From: Cryptomeria japonica
Lineage: Eukaryota; Streptophyta; Pinopsida; Cupressales; Cupressaceae
Direction: 5' to 3'
Assembly (NCBI RefSeq): GCF_030272615.1
Contig: NC_081410.1
Span: forward strand, 574,071,241-574,135,240
DNA length: 64,000 nucleotides
A program made the translations under genes and the position numbers. Positions 36,401 to 48,628 of the stretch are shown here, in pieces. The notes beneath the pieces were generated by a model that was given only the letters and a program-made list of their open reading frames with translations, searched no databases and was not told where the DNA came from. Numbering within the stretch: the stretch's first letter is position 1; each line of letters begins with the position of its first letter.

Positions 36401-39055
36401 GTGACCTAAAGCCTAAAGGTGAGCTATCATATTTTTGAAGTGGTATATTATACATTATAGTCTATTATTGCTTCTTCAACAAATTGATATTTTTTTGGCA
36501 GCCTTTATTTCATTGGAGATGTCGAACATGAAGAGGGGTAGGAAACCTGAATGTGGGGAAGGCCAGGAGAGGCCAACAAAAAGCAGAACATTGTCTTCGT
36601 ACTTTAGCATTGGAAAAGATTGTGGTGAAAATCAGGAAGGTACGTCATCACAAGTACAAGTACAAAATTTGCCACCTACACCGTATGTTGAAGACAACAG
36701 CGAACTTGATATCTCAGATCAGGATGATCTTCAAGAAGATTATTTGGTAGATACCCAAGTTAGCCAGAATGATATAATTGACTTGGGTGATAATGCCATT
36801 GATGATAATGCATGGAAGGGGAAAAGAAAAGCCATATCAAAAAAGGATGAACCATAATCAAAAAAGGATCGAGAGTGGGATATGTTAGTGAAGAATTTTC
36901 AAATTAATTAGGCATCAAAGTATCCATTCATTGAACAGTGGAGAATCCAATTGAAGGCGAGCCTCCAATAGAATGTAGGTGTAAGATTTGCACTTGGAAA
37001 AATAACAAGGAAATTAGGTTGCAGCTAAAATTTGACACCATAGAAAAGCATATGGGTAAAGTTTATGAAAAACAAATGATAGACGGGGTTGAAAAATCAG
37101 TGATAAGATGGAAAACAAAGGAGGAATGTAAGCATGTGAGGAATGCCGAAGAGTATTATTTTCATGAGAAAATATAGACGAAGCTTGCTGAAGTTAAAGG
37201 TTTTATTGAAGTTGTTTTTGGAAAAACAATGCAAATAGAACAACTAGGAAAAGTTGTTCAGTTAAGCGTTATTTTTTATATTTTGAGCAGAGGGCATGCT
37301 ATGACAAATTTCCCATCAATTAGTGGTTTATTACACTTTTTGAAAGTTCCTAACTATCCTAATAGACATTGGTTAGTAAAAAATGGATGGGAATGGGCAA
37401 GTTGTCTTGCTGAGGTTGAAAAAGAAGATGTAAAGGAAAAAATAAGAGAGTCAAACCTTATTGCATTTTCTTTAGACGAAGTTACGACAGTAGACAATAC
37501 TTCATGGGCATGCATGCATGTTTATACTATAGAGAATCATACTCACCAACCTCATCTACTATTTGTTGCTAAAATGAAGGAGAGTGTGACAACAGAAAAT
37601 TTATTTCAACTAGTAAAAAAAAGTTTAATTGAATATGGAGGTATGGATGAAATGACGGTAGCCAAAAAAATGGTTTGTGTTGGAGCAGATGGAGCTTCAG
37701 TAATGCAAAGTCACAGGAATGGTCTTTGTGCAAAGATTGAAACTTCATTTGCACCGTACATTACTACAATTCACTACATGACTCACATAATGAATCTAGG
37801 TTTTGGAATTGTGAGCAAGTTTGCTTTGGTTAAACAAATTGAAATTTTAATCAGAGGGCTCTACTCACACTTTTGTCGAAGTCCCAAGCAATTTATGGAA
37901 TTTCAACACTTTGCTGATGGAATAACTGATGGGAACAAGCTTCTCAAGGATAATGATACCAGATGAATCTCTTTGGATGGTCCAATGCATTGAGTGTTTT
38001 CAGAATATCCATCCTTGATTGGACTATTTCACACGACTCGCGACAAATCAGATCAACCCAAATTTCCTGAACTTCTTCGTAGGTTAAGTAATTTAGAGAC
38101 ACTCTTAACTTTAGCAGCTCTTCTGCCCATGCTAGAGGAAATGAGGAATATTATGAAGGTTGCCCAAAAAAGAGCTCTGTATATTGTAGAATATGCTACG
38201 CTGCGTAAGATGACATGCATGACCCTCAACAATCTCTATCAAAATCAACCAACACTATCTGATGAAAAATTTGTTAAGTGGCGGACACTCACAAATTTGA
38301 ACAATCTTGATAAATTTTTACAAATTGATGTAGACGGGGAGGTATGTGCCAATGTATGGGGAGTTGAGATACCAATGCACTTCTATGCCACGGTCGACCC
38401 CGAGGAACCAAGAAAGCACTCCAGGAAGCAACTAGCAAGAGTTACAAGGGAAGATTTCGACAAGATTATTGAGACTGTTACTACTTCTATGAAGAAAATT
38501 GCATATGATCTTTCCTCACAAATTAGAAGCAGATTCCCTCTTGACAACCTTCTCGAAGCCATGTCTATTGTGTTTCCTCATTATTGGAGCCTCAACATTG
38601 CATCTGATTTTTGAAGTAAGCTACTGATTTTGATAAAATAATTTTGCACATCCAGAGAATTGAATGGAGTAACTATAAATGGAATATTAGATGAAACTCA
38701 TCTTCGAGAGAAATCATCTCATTTTGCATACACTATGAGAGAACAATGTGCTAAAATGGAGAACCCCCATGAAGAGGGATCAGTAACAAGGCTTTGAAAA
38801 ACTATAGCTGAGAACAAAATGTTGTGTGATTCAATGCCAGAATATGTGAAGCTTGCTGATTTATGTCTTACCATGATATTGGGTTTGGTGGAAGATGAGA
38901 GAGTTTTTTAGTGCTTTGGGGTTCTTAAAATTAAAGCTAAGAAACAAACTAGACAAAAATTTGGAAAATTGCTTGAGGCTCTATACATCTAGGTATGATG
39001 TCCATACTTTTCCTTATGATAGGGCACTGCAAATCTAGAGGTCCAAATGTGAAAG
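36337..39055 (+). pseudogene. hAT-superfamily transposase, BED-like finger, decayed
   Basis: Likely exon 1 is 36337-36418. A GT-AG intron (36419-36501, donor AG/GTGAGC, acceptor TTTTGGCAG) joins in frame to 36502 onward. The protein begins with a polar acidic region, then a Cys-x2-Cys...His finger (CKICTW, about 36980), a catalytic-core region with SLDEVTTVDN, VGADGASVM and IHYMTHIMNLG (37470-37800), and ends with YVKLADLCLTMILG..EDERVF (38870-38910) and, one frame over, RNKLDKNLENCLRLYTSRYD (the hAT dimerisation end). Stops at 37175 (TAG), 37964 (TGA for Trp) and 37991 (TGA), plus frameshifts near 36930, 38620 and 38935, destroy it. An intact enzyme would cut and paste the element in the nucleus. 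Confidence 0.88.
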
Positions 39056-40314
39056 AAGAGGTTTGGGCAACACTTCAAACCAAGGTGCCAGTGGGACTAT
39101 TTCCCCATTGACTGGACCTATTGGTAGTGGTAGCATTGAGATGCAGTTCAGTGAAGGTATGCAGACTCAGAGCGAAGAAACTCAAACCACAGACAAGAAT
39201 CAAGAAAGCTCTAAATTTGATGAGGATGAATGGCAACTGTAAGAGATTGGTATTTATTAATCTTATTACTGTATCTCATCATTCATATTACAAAAGCATA
39301 TTACTTTTTGCAATTAGAATTTAATATTGATTTGTAATTGTATTTTTCAACTTTCTATTTCCAGATTTAAAATAGCATAATAAAGAAAAACCATAATGTG
39401 TTTATTGATATAGAGATGTTTATTGTTTATTTATACATATTTGAGTCTCAAATCTGTGTGATACATTTCAGAACCATATGGTACAATTCATCCAATAGTA
39501 ATACACATGTCGAGAACTTAGATATTCATTAATTCTTTCAAAATATAGCCATATGGTACAATTCATTCAATAGTAATACACCAATCTGTGTGATTCTCCA
39601 TGCAAATTGCAAAAGTGAATATAAAGTTTCAGAACCCTTTGCAAATGACCCTGAATTCCCTTTTATAGAAACAAGAGAGCAACAACAGCTCCTGTGTGAT
39701 TCTCCAACGTCCATGCAAAAGTGAATACAAAGTTTCAGAACCCTTTGCAAATGATCCCGAATTCCCTATTATAGAAACAAGGGAGCAACAACAACTTTAG
39801 GTCAAATTGCAAGTTTGCAACATGTGAAGGCTAAACATCAAAATCACAAACTCAACATAGATTTATATGGCCATCACAGACCATATTAGCAATTTAACAT
39901 TTGCTGATTCTGCTACATGTTTGATGTCTCTTGTTCAAAAAACAGAGTTCAAAATTAAATATTAATTCACGCCATGACAAATTAAACATAGATAATAGCA
40001 GTGCCTAAAACCTACTAATCATAAATAGAGAAATGCATAAATGTTAAAGCAAGGGAGAATTTGAGAATACAAATCTATTGGCTGAAGTTTTGCACTGTGC
40101 ATCATAGATTCATAGGCTGGATTAGCAAAATAGCAATATCGAATGCTGGTTTTTTCCTATTCATAAAATAGATTCATAGGCTCGATTAGAAAAATAGCAA
40201 TAGCAAGTGCATCATAGATTCATAGGATGGATTAGCAAAATAATAAACAGAAAAAACATAAAACCTTGAAATTAAGAGTAAAAGAAGAAAATTGTGCAAT
40301 ACATACTATGATTC
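39056..40314. repeat. Non-coding region between two element genes, with local duplications
   Basis: CCATATGGTACAATTCAT is at 39474 and 39549. A unit of about 106 bp starting TGTGTGATTCTCC lies at 39587 and 39693 (both carry TTTCAGAACCCTTTGCAAATGA). An ATAGATTCATAGG phrase occurs three times at about 40104-40240. The region holds the 3' ends of the convergent transposase gene and minus-strand gene. I see no coding sense in it. Confidence 0.7.
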
Positions 40315-43300
40315 TTAAGATTTTTGTGCCAGTTTTTGTAGGGTGCTCCACTCTTCGTCTGATGGAAGGTCAATATTCTGTAAACTATGGAAAGTCAACT
40401 CCAACTTCGTCAACATTCCATATTTAGAAGATTTACTTGACATCACTGTTTCATCCAATACTGAATTCAGAGTTGTAAATGGTTGGATGAATTCCAGAAA
40501 GCTTTGGGGAGTTGTGTCGATTGGAAGCAAGTCTAAATCAGACTTCATTTTTATCTCCATGATTTTTTTGTCAGCTTCTTCTCCAATGAATTTATTTGAT
40601 GGTTCAACAGTCTTAGGCAAACCAAGTTTAATCAAATTATTTTTCTTTTCTTGTAGCTTCAAGATCTTTTTTCCACAATTATCCATAACTTCTGATGTTT
40701 CCCTTAGCTTCTAGCATTTTTGAATGATAGATGATGTCTTAACTATGGCATCAACGCAACTCTTAATTCCCTTGGATACCATGTAGTTGTCACTGGAACT
40801 GTAGACTACTTTCAGAATCTTTTTTGCCATATCCTCTTTTGATTAAACATTTGTGCTCTTCTCATAGTGCCCTTTGATTTTCATATAAATTTGTCTCAGA
40901 CTTTCAGTCAATTGAAACCATTCACACAACTTGTCACTCCTCTGCATTATTTTCCACCAAATGTTTTCTTGTATATTCGTTGTATTTTTCATATTAACTT
41001 TCAATCTATCCTCCAAAGTTTTTATTTTATCATTTGCATTGTGCAAGTCTTCTTTCATTTGTGCACATTTTTGTCTTTCTTCCTCTACTTCCTCTTGCAA
41101 ATGTTTTTTTTTCTCCTTCCCATGATCCAATAGGTCCTATAATTTTCTCATTTTGGCAGCAGCAGACTCATAACTTTTATATAATTTTTTAAAACTGGCT
41201 CTTTCCTCATCAAATTTTTTATTGCTTTTAGCCAGTTTTTCTGTCAAGTCCTTCAATTCTGCATCCATCTTCTCTTGCTCTGCAATTTCTACTGCAGAGC
41301 CCGAATTTTTTATCTTTTTTTGTAAATCATTGCACTTGCTATCTGCTGCTTTCCTCCTTGATTTTTTCATTTCTTAGGTCTGCCTGTAACTTTTCTATTT
41401 GTTTCTCCAGTTTATTTTTTTCTCTCTCCACCTTTAGTAGTGAAGTGTAGACCACTTCGTTACTCCTTTTTGACACACTAATTTTGTCCACATTATGTAC
41501 TTTGGAAAAATCCATTTAGAGGGTGCTAACTTGAAATTTAGAGGGATATATCTGACTGTGTGGTGGACTTTTATCTTTAGTTGGGGTTGGGGGCATAACA
41601 ACCATGAACTCCATCATATCTTTCTGTGGGTCATATGTTGGAAATACCCTATTCCTTGCAGGCTATTCATTTACAACTTCAGTCAGGGAAACCCTATGAA
41701 ATGCTTTCTTTTTTTCTTTATTTGCTTTTGTTGTGTGTTCAAATTTTTCATAGTAATCATGAAATTGAAAATCTGGGCTTGCTGAAGCAATTGAATGTTT
41801 GAAAGGTGACATAGTAATACCATAGGCTCTAGTTCCACTTATTCATGTGGTTTTAACTAATGCTTGACTAGGATTACCAACAATAGTTCCTAATCCTGTC
41901 CCACTCCAACTGACACTTTCATGTATAGTTTTCATAATCTTTTGAGGTGTGTGATTTGAACTTGCAAATGATTGATTTGTAGTGTCAATGGCACTTGATA
42001 TAGGATTCTCAATAGTATGAGATTGAGTATCTACCACTAGTGGCCTCTTGTGAGAGATTTTTTGTTGTTGCCTTTGTCCAACACCAAGACAACTAGTATC
42101 AGTAGTAGTACCCATGCCAACTCCACCAATCACAATGACACTTGACTGAACAATAATAGGAATACTATCCCCAGATTCCCCACCAGTGGTAGTGGCACTT
42201 GATTCACCACCAATGGGAATACCATGATGTGGTGGTGGTTGTGGATTTGAACCTGAAACAAATGTAGGTGGACCCTGAGCATAATGAGTAGTACCTATCG
42301 ATGATGAATCTAAAGAATCAAATCCAATGACTGGTTTAACAAGACCTTTTGATTTTGACCCTGATGGAAGTTGTACCTGAAGTGGATACCAAATGCCCTC
42401 TCCTCTGGGACCTAGACCACCACCTTCAAAACCCATTTTTTCCACAATGCTTGCCCCTTTGCTATATTTTTCTTTCATTGCCTCACGGACTGCACCTAAT
42501 ATTTTAGGGACTATAGTAGTTGTTTGAGTGGGCTCAACCTCATACTAATCATAATCTTCACTGCTGTGATGTGCTATTGTGGGATGCTCCATATTCCACA
42601 ATTTGCTAAACTCTCCATCCTTGTCAATGGTCTCAAATTCTGCACTTGTCTTTGGTTCACCGAGATTCCTCCTCATAGTCCAAAAATCATTTATTTTGGT
42701 TTGAGTCCAATAATTCTCTTTACATTCATGCAAAATTGATTTGGGAATAGTTTTCTTAGATGGATTAGCAGATTTTAGGTAGAAATTGTAGGACCTCCTA
42801 TTTTGGATGCCCTAGCCCTCCTTTGTTGTCCTCTGTGTGTGCAAGGCCATCATTTGTGATGAAATTTCTTCTATTGAAATTTTATTCTCAGCTACAATTT
42901 TCTCCATCTCTTTTTTAACCTCATCCTAGGAGTCCATGTTTCTAAGCTTTTCTAGCAATGGTTTACTTTCATGTTGACATAATGCTAAAGAGTTCCCATT
43001 TTCTTAAGCCTTGCTTGAACTACATTGATTAGATCATACTGCTAGAGACCCTCATCACCAAAGTTAAAAACTATCAAAAAATCATGTGCCACATTGAATG
43101 GTTTTCTCTCAAATGTGAACCCTCCACATGAGAAAGACAAGGAAGGAAATATGCTCTTCTTTTGCTGACCATGGAAGTACCTATCTATGCTCTCCAATTT
43201 TTGTACATACTCTAATGCAAATGCCCTCTCTGTCACATGTATTGGAAGTTTGTATGGTTTTACTACCGATCCGTAAAACCTTAACACAGTGAATTCTTCC

Positions 43301-44403
43301 ATGAAGAACCAGTCAGCCAATTCTATTTGACTTTCGAGTTGAATGCAATCTCTACAAGACACAGGCAACCTAGGCATTGGAGTGCTTGTAATTTCATTAT
43401 ACATTGGTGCCAAAAAGAAGTCTACAAAATGGTTGTAGTTATTTTTGTTATCATGCATCCTTATCTTTGGTGTCCAATCATATATTGGACACTCTGTTCT
43501 CTTCTCAGTCTTCTCATTAATCTTATAGCTCACAATTTGAAGCTTGTTGTTCTCGAATATTGCACGATACTTGAATAGAAGGAGATAACACAAGTAGGAT
43601 GAGAACCTAAATGTCTTACAGGAACCTTTTTTGATCATTAGTAATTGTTTTTTCATGGATTTTACAATATGCTTAATAAAATTATATCTTACTGGCTGAC
43701 CTACACAATGGATATTATTAATCATTTCAAGAAGGCTTGCACCCACTTCCCTATCATTTTCGAATCCCAGGCAAAATGATAGCAAGGAAATAGTATCCCC
43801 AACCCATGGAACAAAAATATTAGAATCATAAGGAGGCTTATGATTCTGATCCAACACAATACCAGTATCACTCTTTATTAGACCTTTGATAAATGAATCT
43901 CTACGACTTGGATTGAGACTCTCATAATTCCCTGCCACCTTTTCAAGGTCAATTTGGACATTTGAGTTTTGGGCTTCAAATCCTAGGTTCAACAAACGAG
44001 CAAATTCTTCCTCGTTTATGGATAGAATTTCCTCTTTTGTATTTTTATTGACAATTGTTTGTTTATCTTCATCATAATTTTTGATGCAGACCATGACAAA
44101 ATCAGGGCAAGGGAATACTTCAGTTAACACCATGCTTCCCAATCCAACATCCCATGATGCGATTTAATATGTTCTTTGTTGTAACATTGGGTTGAAAACA
44201 ATAATTTTTGCCTTGCATGGATCTGTCGCCTTACTAGACAATGCATATCTAATATCTATGATATGCTTTTCACCATGGATAGTAGGGTCATAAATATCAT
44301 GGTATTCATTAGTGAAACCTAGTGTTTTTACCAGTTCAGTTAGGTACATTTTGTTTTTCACTTGTCTTCTTATTGAACTACTGCTTTCAATTTTCCTCAT
44401 CAC
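40315..44403 (-). pseudogene. Large accessory protein relic with G-patch motif and coiled coil
   Basis: Read on the minus strand, the first frame runs from 44403 to 43042, interrupted once by a TAA at 44164-44166. This N-terminal region of about 450 residues is well conserved-looking, but I do not recognise it. After a frameshift near 43000 the next frame (to 41843) holds a G-patch-like motif at about 42457-42385 (GASIVEKMGFEGGGLGPRGEGI), followed by a Ser/Thr/Gly/Pro-rich linker. After another shift, 41450-40850 encodes Lys/Glu-rich heptad sequence typical of a long coiled coil, then a C-terminal part ending at 40315. Total about 1,360 codons. G-patches usually bind RNA or activate helicases. 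Its job in the element is unknown. It is divergent from the 46735 gene across the tandem array. Confidence 0.7.
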
Positions 44404-44904
44404 TATTATTGTTAATAATTCAAAATAATGCTAGATAAAAACCTGAAAATGCTAACCCTCAAATTGGACCACAAGATTACCAAAAGCAAAAAAGGCGGGA
44501 TGTAGGTGTTCTAGATTTTACCCAGAATTTCTATTTCACTAGATTGGCGGACAGTCTCTGTTGCAACTTGCATTCCTCAATCTAGTAGTTGTTTCTGAAT
44601 CTCCCTCGATTTACAGGTTTGTCCATGAAATGAAATACGATTATGATTTAATAGTCTCTTATTTTGAAAACTCTAAAAAGTAGAAAAGTAATACCTAAAG
44701 GGCAAAATATCTAGAATCATGTTGTAATTTTATTAATTACTATTAATAACTATTCGATGCTGAAGGACAAAACATTCATTACTTTAGTATAAATTCTGAG
44801 GACAATAAGAATCATGTTGTAATTTTATTAATTATTATTAATAACTATTTGATGCCAAAGGACAAAATATTAACTACTTTAGTATAAATTCTGAGGATAT
44901 TAAA
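44404..44904. repeat. Probable 5' flank of the G-patch gene, with a 95-bp tandem pair
   Basis: GAATCATGTTGTAATTTTAT occurs at 44714 and 44809, each followed by ATTAATAACTATT.GATGC, AAGGACAAAA.ATT and TTTAGTATAAATTCTGAGGA. The pair runs to about 44903 and abuts the larger tandem array. No coding sense. Confidence 0.85.
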
Positions 44905-46130
44905 TATAATACGTTCAATTCCGAGCGAAGTTCTCACAAATGAGTTCACTTCCCACATTCGGGTCGAAATCCACCCTAAGCAGTTGATCTTTTCTCATCC
45001 AATGGATGAGGGACCAGGGTACCTGTTGTGACTTTACGGGTCTGTGTTTTAAGTCTATTTAATAATTTTAAACTTCTGCTCGTAAAAGAGCTTTATAGAC
45101 TTAATTATATTTAATTAAATTTAAAAATTTTCAATTTCGGGCGAAGTTCTCACAAATGTGTTCACTTCCCACATTCAGGTCGAAAACCACCCTAAATCAT
45201 TGATCTTTGCTCATCCAATGGACGAGGGTACCTGTTGTCAGTTGTCGTGGGTCCCATGACTTCTGCCAGTTTTCGGGCACGTCACCATACTCGTGTCACT
45301 TTTCGGGTCTGTTTTTTTAAGTCTGTTCAATCATTTTAAACTTCCGCTCGAAAAAGAGCTTTATAGACTTAATTATATTTAATTAAATTTAAAATGTTCA
45401 AGAACAATTCCAGGAGAAGTTCTCACCAATGTGTTCACTTTCCACATTCGGGCCGAAATCCACCCTAAGTCATTGATCTTTGTTCATCCAACGGACGATG
45501 GTACCTGTTTACAGATGTAGTGGGTCCCACAACTTCTGCAATTTTTCTGGCACGTCACCATACTCGTGTCACTTTTCAAGTCTGTTTTTTAAGTCTATTT
45601 AATTATTTTAAACTTCTGCTCGAAAAAAGAGATTTATAGTCTATAGACTATAGACTTAAATTATATTTAATTAAATTTAAAATGTTCAATTCTGAGCAAA
45701 GTTCTCACCAATGTGTTCACTTTCCACATTCAGGCCGAAATCCACCCTAAGCAATTGATCTTTGTTCATCCAACGGATGATGGTACCTATTTACAGATGT
45801 AGTGGGTCCCATGACTTTTGCCATTTTTCTGGCACATCACCATACTCATGTCACGACTCACTTTTTGGGTCTATTTTTAAAGTCTATTTAATCATTTTAA
45901 ACTTCGGTCTGAAAAAGAGATTTATAGTCTATAGAATATAGACTTAATTATATTTAATTAAATTTAAAATGTTCAATTCCAGGCGAAGTTCTCATCAATG
46001 TGTTCACTGCCCATATTTGGGCCGAAATCCACCCTAAGCCGTTGATCTTTGCTCATCTGAAGGACGATGATACCTGTTGAGAACTTGAGTGTTGTCAGAT
46101 GTTGTCGGTCCCATAATGAGAGACATTTAA
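44905..46130. repeat. Five-unit tandem array (216-287 bp) between divergent element genes
   Basis: The core GAAGTTCTCAC(C/A)AATG.GTTCACT starts near 44927, 45143, 45416, 45698 and 45985. Each unit then carries CGAAATCCACCCTAAG, TTGATCTTTGCTCATC, a GGTACCTGTT phrase, usually CACGTCACCATACTC.TGTCAC and TTTTAAGTCTATTTAAT, and an AT-rich end (TTAATTATATTTAATTAAATTTAAAATG). The first unit is shorter and the last is truncated. An 18-bp palindrome (TATAGTCTATAGACTATA, 45635-45652) formed inside unit 4. A faint related phrase recurs near 49080-49150. Its place between genes transcribed away from it suggests a control region. Confidence 0.9.
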
Positions 46131-46734
46131 ATTTTAAAGATGTGCAATAGACTATAGTTTGAGATAACTATTAAATATAATGTTAATATTATTTGTAAAA
46201 ATTTGAAATTCAAAAATAGTATAAAACATGAAACTTAGTTTCTAGAATAAAACAAATAACTAAATAAAAATATAAATTTTGATATACAATTTGAAAGGTA
46301 AAAGTTTAATATAAGAAAGAAAATATTCAAAATATGTTTACGATATATAATTTTAAAAAATAGTTTAAAAATATATATAAAAGTTCAACATAAATTTAGT
46401 GTATTAATTTAAAAAAATGTGCACTCCTCAACTTGTTAAGGCGAGAAAATTTGGAAAGTACAAATGCCAAGGTGGCGATTAATTGTTGCAGAAGGAGTTA
46501 TCTGTGGTAGGTCACACAAACGGAGGAAGGGGAGGATGACATGAAATCTTTTTCTTGATCTCATGGCATTAATGCCTTATTGTACACATTGATTACTCGA
46601 CCTATACAACAGAGGCATAATTTATTACCTTTTGATTTGTGTGCCAATTTTTGCTTTGAGGTAGAACAAATCTGTAATTCATAGCTTCTATAAGACATTT
46701 TTTGCATGAAGTGCTTTTGAAATTGCAGGTGACC

Positions 46735-47397
46735 ATGGAGGCCAATTTCACACTGCGAACAAACAAGAAGTTGGTGCCCTTTTTGGGCAAAGTATCTGAT
46801 AAACGAATTCAAGGACTATTCAGGTTTAAGGAGGAGAAGTTGTGAGGGGCAGCTCAATTGATGCTTGCGGAGGAGGTGGCACATATCAGTCACCGATATT
46901 GAACTAACATGGATGTTTACTCTCTGATTCTGGTGTGGGCCTGTGAATTCGAACCGAAGGTGGAAAAGGTAAAACTCACACTGGTCAAATTGATCGATGG
47001 GGATTTTTTGATTAACCTGGATTCAATCTTGGAGTGGGTGGTGCCAAGAGTTGGCATTCGAATTAAGGAAGGGGATGACCAAGAGGAGTTGCTTCCTTTT
47101 ATTCGTGGCCCAAAGGATGAAATCAAATACCAATGTCATGAATGTGCCAGAGTGGGGTGGGAAGCGATGAAACTATTTGTGAAATTAACCAGGGTGGATG
47201 AAGTCCTGAAGGATTTGTATGTGGTGGCAAGGATGGAGGTTGGTAGGGAATTGAGAGATAGGGCTGAAGAAGGAAGGGTCATACAGCTACTGGCAAGCTT
47301 GGAGGGCGACCCTGACTTTGGGTGCTTAAACTACATTCCAAAAATGAAAGCTGAAGTGGAAAAAGGGAAAGCATCAACCTCCAATGATTTTTAATTT
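46735..47397 (+). pseudogene. Unknown ORF of about 220 codons inside the hAT element
   Basis: One frame from an ATG at 46735 to a TAA at 47395-47397, broken only by two TGA codons at 46843 and 46900 (both likely former CGA). An acceptor-like TTGCAG lies just before the ATG. The longest intact part (46909-47394) has the phrase CEFEPKVEKVKL, a CHEC pair and a charged, Glu/Lys-rich C-terminus. Codon texture is clearly protein-like and less AT-rich than its surroundings. I recognise no family. It may be a second element-encoded factor or a captured host gene piece. It is transcribed away from the tandem array. Confidence 0.6.
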
Positions 47398-48115
47398 GCT
47401 TCCAAATGATTTATTACTGCTGGAACATTTGTTATGGATATCTAGCAATGAATTGGTTTTTTTGTTTGCTTGCTATAAGCTGTGGGCAACATGGTTTTCT
47501 CTCTATCTGCATTTATGCATGAATGACTGCAAATTTTGTATCTTGAAACTTTTGAATTAATAGAATGAAAAAACCTTTATCGATAAACTTTTGTATCTTG
47601 AAACTTTTGAAATTTTGTATTTTGAATGACTATATATTTATAAAATTATAATCAACCATAATCAATGTACAAATAATTAATGGAGCAAATTGAATTTTTT
47701 TTAATAGCATTACATAAAAAAGATCACAGTATTAAATTTATTTCCATTGTTTAATAAATAATTGAAAGAACGTAGCTCATATACAAAAAGCATTTGAAAG
47801 AAATTAATTAATAAAAATGAAATAGAATTATAGAAAGCATTTTTATATCCATAAGACTGTAAGAGGCAAACTGAAACAAACTGGAATTTAAAAAATTATC
47901 ATTAATATTTATGCTTTGGAAATTTACAATTTTTTCGTCTCAAGGCTGAGACCCTCAAAAACTTAAAAGCCAAACTGAGTGAGCCACTGAGCCTGTTAGG
48001 TTTCGAGGACATAGGAAAAAAAAACTACTAGGGGCCCAGGGGGGTGGGGCTAGGGCACATGTAGTGGATGGTTTACAACTTTGCACTAATAATCTGGCCC
48101 TCCTTCCATGTAGAA
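47398..48115. other. Spacer between convergent ORFs of the element
   Basis: AT-rich and without coding sense. ATCTTGAAACTTTTGAA recurs at about 47540 and 47595. A G-rich patch (GGGGCCCAGGGGGGTGGGGC) lies at about 48030-48050. Confidence 0.5.
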
Positions 48116-48628
48116 TTATTTAGACAACATAAGTTGAGAGAATCCTTCAAGCCAATTGTAGTTTGGAAAGTCATCCAAGAGCAACCACTTCCTGTGACTC
48201 ATCAACAGCTCTGCATTTAGGTTTAGGAGAAACGGTTGCCTGGCCACTGACACTATTTGGTCAGGGATGAGAAGCTTGGATAATTCACTCGCCCCAGGGA
48301 TCCCCACCCCTACTTCTGCAAGGATGACAACAATAATGTCATCTCCAAGAAAGTCTTCCTTAAAAATCTTCCTCAACAGCATCATCATATCCACCTTGTC
48401 TCCTTCAAGGTCCAGAAGAGATGCTAAGAAATGGGATGTAAAGTCCATGTTAACACAATGCCTATTTTCATTTCACAGAAACTCTCTGCCCAACACCATC
48501 CGCAAAGCCTCATTGGTGAACGACCCAACCTCCTTGCAGACTGATTGGAGGGTTGGGTCTCTAACGGAGCCTAGAAAGGCCCTCTGGTCCTTTGCAGAAG
48601 TGCTTCTCAAGTGGATGGGAGTGTCCAT
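48116..48628 (-). pseudogene. Unknown ORF of about 170 codons inside the hAT element
   Basis: From an ATG at 48628 (minus strand) to a stop at 48116, interrupted only by a TGA at 48473-48475 (likely former CGA, as the frame continues without a shift). Residues suggest a compact, Leu-rich helical protein (SHFLASLLDLEGDKVDMMML, then GVGIPGASELSKLLIPDQIV). The ATG is preceded by an acceptor-like CTCAAG. No family recognised. Like the 46735 ORF, its open, protein-like texture contrasts with the AT-rich flanks. Confidence 0.55.

Noticed and set aside
41495-41785. Plus-strand ORF opposite the coiled-coil gene
   Set aside because: It is antisense to a frame that continues the minus-strand gene into its coiled coil.
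43327-43578. Plus-strand ORF opposite the G-patch gene N-terminus
   Set aside because: Shadow of the long minus-strand frame.
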